From Bacteroidales bacterium (GTDB taxonomy: Bacteria; Bacteroidota; Bacteroidia; Bacteroidales; UBA932), in contig JAFSMS010000086.1 of the NCBI GenBank assembly GCA_017447815.1, positions 1 through 55,962 of the forward strand: 55,962 nt of DNA, written 5' to 3'. How positions within the stretch are numbered: the first letter of the stretch is position 1; each line of letters opens with the position of its first letter. Below, piece after piece: positions 50,836-55,962 of the stretch. The notes beneath the pieces are model-generated. The model had not been told where the DNA came from. It saw nothing but the letters and a program-made list of their open reading frames with translations, and searched no databases. A program made the translations under genes and the position numbers.

Positions 50836-51512
50836 ACGTTTTCTGCTGTTTGTTTCTCTAAGAGTTTCAATAGTCTCGCCAGCGCGAGCGGGCGCATGGA
50901 CGTTTCGATGAGGCTGGCGCCTGCAAGGAGTTCTTCCATGGCTTCCTCCGGAGTTTGTGCAACGCCGATAACAGGCATTCTTCCCTGGCATTCCTCCAGG
51001 CTCATACGGACTTTCTGAGGGGTAGGAGCCACCAGGCCGTCCAGCCCGGAAAGGCGGGCACAGGAGACCAGCTGCGGAATCTCTTCGGGCGTATCCGCGT
51101 GGGAAAGCCGGAGAAAAATGGGATTATACCGCTCGTAACAGAGCCGGAGGTTGACAATCTCGTCCAGGAGTTCGGTGGTGTCGGAGATGTCGGGAGAGGA
51201 GATGCCATTGTCGGTATCAGGATCGATGATGATGAAATCGGCAAAATCATATACCAGGGAGAAACAACGGATGATGTCGGCATTGAGATTGACGGCCAGC
51301 AAGGTGTCCTTCCTGAAATCCTGCAAATTCATGATCCATTCCAGTACATGGCTCCGAGGAGGTGTAAGGACCACAAAACCGGCCTTACAGCGCGTTCTAC
51401 ACCGCTTTTTGGAAATATCAGAAGCCTCAATGATCCCCACAGGATTTGAGAATTTGAGGCCGACGAGCTGCACCTCGGGTATTTTTGGGTTTCTACCGGC
51501 GAAAAGCATCAC
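50832..51512 (-). CDS. Degenerate PyrD-like TIM-barrel protein
   Basis: Protein of 226 aa resembling dihydroorotate dehydrogenase but shorter (the family is usually 300 or more). Recognisable pieces are VGLKFSNPVGI near 18-28, LRLSHADTPEEIPQLV, and a C-terminal MPVIGVAQTPEEAMEELLAGASLIET like the FMN-phosphate site. The segment that normally reads NxSxPN, which holds catalytic and orotate-binding residues, is IDPDTDNGIS here. True pyrD function is therefore doubtful. It overlaps cinA by 4 nt. Confidence 0.7.
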   Translation of the reverse strand: MMLFAGRNPKIPEVQLVGLKFSNPVGIIEASDISKKRCRTRCKAGFVVLTPPRSHVLEWIMNLQDFRKDTLLAVNLNADIIRCFSLVYDFADFIIIDPDTDNGISSPDISDTTELLDEIVNLRLCYERYNPIFLRLSHADTPEEIPQLVSCARLSGLDGLVAPTPQKVRMSLEECQGRMPVIGVAQTPEEAMEELLAGASLIETSMRPLALARLLKLLEKQTAENV

Positions 51513-51542
51513 AAATCGATTTGTAATGCAAAAATACGAAAA

Positions 51543-51890
51543 TTATTGGTTTGCGCGGAATTCTTGATAGGTATTGTCATCATAGAATACCAGAATACGG
51601 TCGATCTGGCGGGGTTCGGAAGGGCTGGGCAAAGGGAAAAGAGCCAGTTGAGCGCTGTCAGTGCCTTCTTCGGCCGAAGAATCGCGATACATTTTGCCCC
51701 GGCCGGTAAGCAGCCAGTCCAAATTCAGGGAGGGGTAGTGGAGCAGCAGGCTTTCCAGAAAGTCGTAACCGGGCTTGTTCCTGCCGGACAGAATGTGGGA
51801 TACGCTGCCGCGCGCAACGGAGAGCGTATCGGCAAATTGCGTTTGCGTGAGATTTTCTGCTTGCAAAAACTGGAGAAGACGCCGATTCAT
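51543..51890 (-). CDS. XRE-family transcriptional regulator
   Basis: DNA-binding protein of 115 aa. The helix-turn-helix is LTQTQFADTLSVARGSVSHILSGRNKP (about residues 14-40; shown in part as TQTQFADTLSVARGSVSH), followed by the Bacteroidales-type LNLDWLLTGRGKMYR. The C-terminal tail (DRILVFYDDNTYQEF) may mediate dimerisation or signal binding. The frame is open further upstream, but MNRRLLQFL is the natural start and lies 20 nt after a strong promoter. A palindrome lies in that promoter's spacer, suggesting self-regulation. Confidence 0.88.
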   Translation of the reverse strand: MNRRLLQFLQAENLTQTQFADTLSVARGSVSHILSGRNKPGYDFLESLLLHYPSLNLDWLLTGRGKMYRDSSAEEGTDSAQLALFPLPSPSEPRQIDRILVFYDDNTYQEFRANQ

Positions 51891-51910
51891 TTTTCTAACA
51901 TTTCTTTTTA

Positions 51911-51942
51911 CAAAAATAATCATCCTTTTCAAGAAAAGCAAA
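51911..51942 (-). promoter_or_regulatory. Promoter of the XRE regulator
   Basis: Minus-strand TTTG (51942-51939) is followed after exactly 20 nt by TATTTTTG (51918-51911), the consensus Bacteroidota arrangement. The leader to ATG 51890 would be about 15 nt. Confidence 0.82.
51925..51938. promoter_or_regulatory. Candidate operator for the XRE regulator
   Basis: CTTTTC-AA-GAAAAG is a perfect 6-2-6 inverted repeat located entirely between the -33 and -7 elements of the regulator's own promoter, the position expected for a repressor site. Confidence 0.6.
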
Positions 51943-52344
51943 TGCGCAGGGCGGCGGGTAGGGGAGGATAGCGTGCAGAAAAGAAGATAATAAACCGAAA
52001 GTATTACTTTATTTAATAAAGATAAACTTTTGAATTACTGATGAATAATATAAATTTAGCATCGGATTCGGAAAGTATTTGGCAGTCTTTCGGAGCAGCG
52101 TGAGGCCCTTTTTTGTCTCATTACTTGCAGTAGAAGTATCGCTAAAATTTATAATTCTCTGATTATACGATAATTATATGCATTGCTAAATATACTATAA
52201 AAAATATTTATGATATTTTAGCAGGCGATTGTCGGGTCGTGTAAACAAATCGCTATGCTTTTACAACTTGATAATACTTATGCCTATTATTTGTTTCAGT
52301 TTTGTAAACAACAAGGACGGGGAAATGCGATTTCCGGACGAGAA
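51943..52344. other. AT-rich non-coding region with inverted repeats
   Basis: About 400 nt between the regulator's promoter and the queA promoter hold no credible gene. From about 51,985 the composition becomes much more AT-rich than the surroundings. It has inverted copies of a GCTAAA core: GCTAAA at 52141 and 52185, TTTAGC at 52055 and 52217. The pair TGCTAAATAT (52184-52193) and ATATTTTAGCA (52213-52223) can form a hairpin. No tRNA or known riboswitch was recognised. Confidence 0.5.
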
Positions 52345-52375
52345 TTGAGTATTTCCGATAAATAGTGTAACTTTG
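52345..52375 (+). promoter_or_regulatory. Promoter of queA
   Basis: TTG (52345-52347) lies 20 nt before TAACTTTG (52368-52375). The remaining distance to ATG 52395 is 19 nt, too short for a preQ1 riboswitch. Confidence 0.78.
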
Positions 52376-52394
52376 CGCGAAATAAAGAATTCTG

Positions 52395-53603
52395 ATGATA
52401 CCTGAAATTCACATAGAAGACTATAATTATGGCCTGGACGACGCCAGAATAGCGAAATACCCGCTTCCGGAACGCGATGCCTCCAAATTGCTGCATTACA
52501 AAGATGGCGTGATTGAGGAGCATGTTTTCCGCGATTTACCTTCCCTTCTTCCGGCAAGCGGGCTCATGGTATTCAATGATACAAAAGTGGTCCCTGCCCG
52601 GCTTCATTTCCAGCGGGATACCGGTGCCCACATCGAAATCTTCTGCCTGGAACCTGTCCAGCCCGTGGAATACAATACCGCTTTCGCTGCAACGGAGGAA
52701 ACCGTCTGGAAATGCGTCATCGGCAACGCCAAAAAGTGGAAAGAGGATGTCCTTCACCTGTATAACCCTGAGGACGATGCTGCGATTGCCGCCATGGGGC
52801 TGGAAGCGCGACTGGCACAACGGGACGGTCAGACGGGTCTGGTCCGTTTTTCCTGGAAGGATGCCTCTCCCTTCTCCCGTGTGCTCGAATGTGCCGGTAC
52901 CGTGCCCATTCCCCCCTATCTGAATCGAGAGTCGGAAGCCATTGATACCGAGCGCTATCAGACACTTTATGCCCATATCAGGGGCTCTGTGGCCGCCCCG
53001 ACGGCCGGTCTTCATTTCACACAGGCGGTTTTGGACGGGATCAAGGCCAAAGGAATCGACATGGAGACCGTCTGCCTGCATGTAGGGGCCGGCACCTTTC
53101 TTCCGGTCAAGAGTTCCCTTGTCAGCGAACATCCCATGCACCGCGAGCCGTTCGTGGTATCGAAGGACCTGCTCCGGCGCCTGATTGCCCGGAAGGGGCC
53201 TGTCATTGCCGTGGGCACCACGTCCGTCCGTACGCTGGAATCCCTGTATTATATCGGCGTCAGTTGCCTGGAAAGCGGCCATCCGGCCGATGTCGAGCAG
53301 TGGGCTCCCTACACACGTGACTACCCGTACAGCACGGAGGAAGCCTTGGAAGCCCTTGTCGCCTATCTGGACCGGAACCAACTGGACAGCCTGGTGGCCG
53401 GCACGCGGATTATCATTGTGCCCGGTTTCCGCTTCCGTCTGGTCGAAAGGCTGGTGACCAATTTCCACCAGCCTGAAAGCACCCTCATCCTCCTGGTATC
53501 GGCCTTTGTGAAAGGGGATTGGCGCTGTATTTATGACTATGCCCTTTCCCATGACTTCCGTTTCCTAAGTTATGGAGACAGTTCTTTATTAGAAAGGAGA
53601 TAG
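52395..53603 (+). CDS. queA: S-adenosylmethionine:tRNA ribosyltransferase-isomerase
   Basis: Enzyme of queuosine synthesis, 402 aa, transferring the ribosyl part of SAM to preQ1 in tRNA. The N-terminal ARIAKYPLPERDASKLL and MVFNDTKVVPARL segments, the central APTAGLHFT motif and LHVGAGTFLPV are diagnostic. It is somewhat longer than the usual 340-360 residues; an insertion around 80-130 and the C-terminal FRLVERLVTNFHQPESTL region account for this. It has its own promoter. Other queuosine genes are not in the window. Confidence 0.93.
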   Translation: MIPEIHIEDYNYGLDDARIAKYPLPERDASKLLHYKDGVIEEHVFRDLPSLLPASGLMVFNDTKVVPARLHFQRDTGAHIEIFCLEPVQPVEYNTAFAATEETVWKCVIGNAKKWKEDVLHLYNPEDDAAIAAMGLEARLAQRDGQTGLVRFSWKDASPFSRVLECAGTVPIPPYLNRESEAIDTERYQTLYAHIRGSVAAPTAGLHFTQAVLDGIKAKGIDMETVCLHVGAGTFLPVKSSLVSEHPMHREPFVVSKDLLRRLIARKGPVIAVGTTSVRTLESLYYIGVSCLESGHPADVEQWAPYTRDYPYSTEEALEALVAYLDRNQLDSLVAGTRIIIVPGFRFRLVERLVTNFHQPESTLILLVSAFVKGDWRCIYDYALSHDFRFLSYGDSSLLERR

Positions 53604-53653
53604 TCCCATATGGAATGCAATTTGCAGTCAAATAAAGCAAAAGTAACAATGTT

Positions 53654-54799
53654 ATGATAGATCTGACTGAATTCAGCGATATAGCCCCCTTTACCGACGA
53701 AGAGGCCGATGCTGCCTTGACGAGGCTTTCCAACCATCCCAATACCAAGTGGGTTTCCAAGTTCATTTTTCCGGACAAGCCGGAATCCTTTTTGGCAGAG
53801 GTCCTTCGGAATATCCATACCGTGGACCAGTTCCAATCGGTGGTGATGGCCAAGGCTATCCAGTGGGTGATCGATACCAGTATGACCGATTTCACGTATG
53901 AAGGAATCGAGAATCTGAAGGCATTGGACGGCAAGTTTCTGGCGATGTCCAACCATCGGGATATTATCCTGGATCCTGCTCTGTTCCAGATTATCCTGCA
54001 ACAGAACCATCTTCCCGAAACTCAGATTTGCGTCGGAGACAATCTCCTCAAATTCAAGTCTGTCGAGCTCTTAATCCGCTCCAACCGCATGATCAAGGTC
54101 ATCCGGGGCATATCGGCCCGGGAACTGTACCTGTCTTCCCAGTTGCTGTCCCGCTATATCCGGGAAACGGTCACTTCCGGCACGTCTTCGGTATGGATCG
54201 CCCAGCGTCAGGGACGTACCAAGGATGGATGGGACACCACCGAGCAGGGCCTGCTGAAAATGCTGGACATGAGCGGTACCAAGGATTTTGTGCAGAATTT
54301 CTTGGAACTGAACATCGTCCCGATGAGCATCTCCTACGAATATGAACCCTGCGATATCATGAAGGCGCGCGAACTGCTCATTTCCCGGACCCAGAAGTAC
54401 GTGAAAGGGGAAACTGAGGATCTTGAGAGCATCATGACAGGAATCCGGCAGCCCAAAGGTCACGTCCATCTCACCATCGGCAAGCCGCTTACGGAGGAGG
54501 AAATCCGGGAGGCGTCGCTCTGCGACAAGAATGACCGCTACCAGCAGATTCGCCATGCGGTGGACCGCCGGGTCATCGAGGGATACAAACTCTGGAAGAC
54601 CAATTACATGGCATACGACCTGATGAATGACACGGACAAATATGCCGGGGAATACACGTCTGAGGACATGGAGGCATTCAAGTCCTACATCGCCAGACAG
54701 TTCATGCGCGTGGAACCCAATCTGAACCGGCAGGACCTGGCGGAAATCTTACTCCGGATCTACAGCAATCCGGTCCAGGCCAAGGAACAACTGGATTAA
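53654..54799 (+). CDS. PlsC-like acyltransferase family protein
   Basis: Predicted acyltransferase of 381 aa that may act in phospholipid or lipid A type acylation at the membrane. The active-site block is MSNHRDIILDPALF near 97-110: the spacing from His to the second Asp is H-x5-D rather than the standard H-x4-D. The block corresponding to the EGxxR substrate loop is AQRQGRTKDG. The helix-rich N- and C-terminal extensions are longer than in simple PlsC proteins. No transmembrane segment is evident. The gap to queA (50 nt) lacks a clear promoter. Confidence 0.75.
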   Translation: MIDLTEFSDIAPFTDEEADAALTRLSNHPNTKWVSKFIFPDKPESFLAEVLRNIHTVDQFQSVVMAKAIQWVIDTSMTDFTYEGIENLKALDGKFLAMSNHRDIILDPALFQIILQQNHLPETQICVGDNLLKFKSVELLIRSNRMIKVIRGISARELYLSSQLLSRYIRETVTSGTSSVWIAQRQGRTKDGWDTTEQGLLKMLDMSGTKDFVQNFLELNIVPMSISYEYEPCDIMKARELLISRTQKYVKGETEDLESIMTGIRQPKGHVHLTIGKPLTEEEIREASLCDKNDRYQQIRHAVDRRVIEGYKLWKTNYMAYDLMNDTDKYAGEYTSEDMEAFKSYIARQFMRVEPNLNRQDLAEILLRIYSNPVQAKEQLD

Positions 54800-55753
54800 T
54801 TACAGATTTACAATCAGATACGCCATATAGGCCGCCCACAGAAGCAGGAACAGGCTTCCGTCCAGGCGGTCTATTTGGTTTTTCTTCCCGACCCAGCAAG
54901 ACGTCAGAAGGGCCAGGGAGCAGGCCAGGAGGACTCCCAGATCGACATAACTGATTCCGGCGAAGGACAGGGGATGGATCAGGGCCGATCCGCCCAGGAT
55001 GAGGAGGATGTTGAAGACATTGGAGCCGATGATGTTGCCAAGGGCCAACTGTCCTTTCTTCTTGACGGCGGCCGCGATGCAGGTGGCCAGTTCCGGCAGC
55101 GAAGTGCCTCCGGCCAGGATGGTGATGGCGATGAATTTGTCGCTGACACCCAGGGAGCGCGCAATATAAGTGGCGGAATCGACGAAAAGGTTGCCGCCGA
55201 AGACGAGGGCCGCCAGGCCGCCGATAATCATCAAAACGGCCAGCCAGGGCTTCACAGGCTTTGACTGCTCTTCTTCCTGTGCCGGTTTATTCTGGTGGAA
55301 GGAAAGGATCATATATCCGATGAACAGTGCGATGAGGATGGCGCCGTCCAATCGACTGAGCCCATCCGTACCAATCCCGAAGAGCGTGGCTTCCAGGCCC
55401 AGTACGATGAGCAGGACCGTAATGAGGATGTTCACCGGAATGTCTTTTTTCCGGTTGTCTGCAGTGATGGACATGGGCAGTATCATTGCCGTCAGCCCCA
55501 GGATGAGCAGGGTATTGAAGATATTGGATCCGATGACGTTGCCGATGGAAATGTCGGCATTTCCCTGTGCGGCGCCGATGAAACTCACCACCATCTCCGG
55601 CGCGGAGGTTCCCATCCCGACGATGGTAAGGCCGATTACGAACTCGCTGAGGCCGAATTTGCGTGCGATGGAGGATGCTCCTTCTACCAAATAGTCGGCC
55701 CCGAAAACGACCAGGGCCAAACCGACAAGCAGCAACAGTATCTGTACAAGCAT
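54800..55753 (-). CDS. Calcium/sodium antiporter (CaCA family, YrbG-like)
   Basis: Membrane protein of 317 aa with about ten helices and two Na_Ca_ex repeats. The alpha-repeat ion-binding motifs are GMGTSAPEMVVSF in the first half and AGGTSLPELATCI in the second. The start MLVQILLLLVG at 55753 is preferred; eight residues upstream are in the leader after the -7 element. It is convergent with the acyltransferase, the stops abutting at 54799/54800, and divergent from the lipoprotein gene at 55833. Confidence 0.93.
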   Translation of the reverse strand: MLVQILLLLVGLALVVFGADYLVEGASSIARKFGLSEFVIGLTIVGMGTSAPEMVVSFIGAAQGNADISIGNVIGSNIFNTLLILGLTAMILPMSITADNRKKDIPVNILITVLLIVLGLEATLFGIGTDGLSRLDGAILIALFIGYMILSFHQNKPAQEEEQSKPVKPWLAVLMIIGGLAALVFGGNLFVDSATYIARSLGVSDKFIAITILAGGTSLPELATCIAAAVKKKGQLALGNIIGSNVFNILLILGGSALIHPLSFAGISYVDLGVLLACSLALLTSCWVGKKNQIDRLDGSLFLLLWAAYMAYLIVNL

Positions 55754-55774
55754 GGTTCTCGCTGATTTGAGACG

Positions 55775-55782
55775 CAAAGTTA
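55775..55782 (-). promoter_or_regulatory. -7 element of the CaCA antiporter
   Basis: Minus-strand TAACTTTG lies 21 nt before ATG 55753 and matches TAnnTTTG exactly. Confidence 0.65.
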
Positions 55783-55803
55783 GTATTTTTTGAAGATATT
55801 ATT

Positions 55804-55811
55804 TATATTTG
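55804..55811 (+). promoter_or_regulatory. -7 element of the terminal lipoprotein gene
   Basis: TATATTTG matches TAnnTTTG and lies 21 nt before ATG 55833. Confidence 0.6.
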
Positions 55812-55832
55812 TGTTGTACTGGAACCTGAAAT

Positions 55833-55962
55833 ATGAGATTTTTTTCTCTCAACCGCATTCTGATATGCTTGCTGGGGCTGCTGCTACTGGCGGGCTGCGT
55901 CGATACGCGGTTGCTTCCGGCAGATGAAGATAACGGTTTCGTCGTCAACGGGCGTATCGCAG
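55833..55962 (+). CDS. Lipoprotein, 3' end outside window
   Basis: The first 43 codons of a lipoprotein gene run off the window. The signal peptide MRFFSLNRILICLLGLL continues to a lipobox LLAGC (Cys 21), followed by VDTRLLPADEDNG. The acidic residues are further from the cysteine than in the surface lipoproteins of region A. It has its own -7 element. The family cannot be told from this fragment. Confidence 0.75.
   Translation, partial: MRFFSLNRILICLLGLLLLAGCVDTRLLPADEDNGFVVNGRIA

Noticed and set aside
52376-52394. PreQ1 riboswitch upstream of queA
   Set aside because: The -7 element leaves about 19 nt before the start codon, too short for a riboswitch, and no preQ1 aptamer-like sequence was seen.
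52261-52557. Minus-strand ORF spanning the queA promoter
   Set aside because: It is antisense to the queA start, has no family features and no promoter of its own.

Overview
The window reads as chromosomal DNA of a GC-rich member of the Bacteroidota, most likely order Bacteroidales. The evidence is the TAnnTTTG -7 promoter element (often with TTG or TTTG 19-20 nt upstream), weak Shine-Dalgarno use, fimbrillin-like lipoproteins, VDLGLS-type paralogous domains, a DUF3467 protein, a TatA/TatC pair without TatB, and GDP-heptose genes. I do not name a genus. There is no phage, CRISPR array, insertion sequence or SusC/SusD pair.

Region A (1 to about 26,250) is accessory and entirely on the + strand. 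It holds five paralogous YtcJ-type amidohydrolases (the first cut by the window edge), two type-B carboxylesterases, an APH-fold kinase-like protein, a DUF3089 alpha/beta hydrolase, a MATE exporter and a lipoprotein tyrosine-phosphatase-like protein. Interleaved are two very large secreted GLUG-repeat proteins and three lipoproteins, two of them fimbrillin-like. Most gaps are 8-56 nt, no convincing internal -7 element was seen before 25,145, and a strong bidirectional terminator closes the block at 26,221-26,252. The hydrolases lack signal peptides and keep their catalytic residues, while the GLUG proteins and lipoproteins are exported. The block looks like a repeatedly duplicated cytoplasmic ester/amide-hydrolysis module coupled to a surface module. 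Its substrate is unknown, and it is the best candidate here for an undescribed system.

Region B (26,255-41,344) is ordinary housekeeping. It carries tRNA-Cys, a DUF389 membrane protein, a flavodiiron protein with hddA and a fused hddC-gmhB (GDP-heptose synthesis), a minus-strand set (CNNM/CBS protein, YgjP-like metallopeptidase, HI0933-like flavoprotein), serB, a large MscS channel, mutY, a ThrE-like exporter, maf, a KdsC-like phosphatase and DUF3467.

Region C (41,421-49,509) is a + strand run: valS, a hot-dog thioesterase, tatA, tatC, an ABC-F ATPase, a DUF2807 protein and an M19 dipeptidase. It ends at a 21-bp-stem terminator facing cinA.

Region D (49,582-55,962) has cinA overlapping a degenerate PyrD-like protein, an XRE regulator with a palindrome inside its own promoter, a 0.5-kb AT-rich gap, queA, an acyltransferase, a CaCA antiporter and the start of a lipoprotein gene. 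Several start codons (serB, mutY, the ThrE-like gene) lie only 4-6 nt after a -7 element, which suggests leaderless mRNAs.
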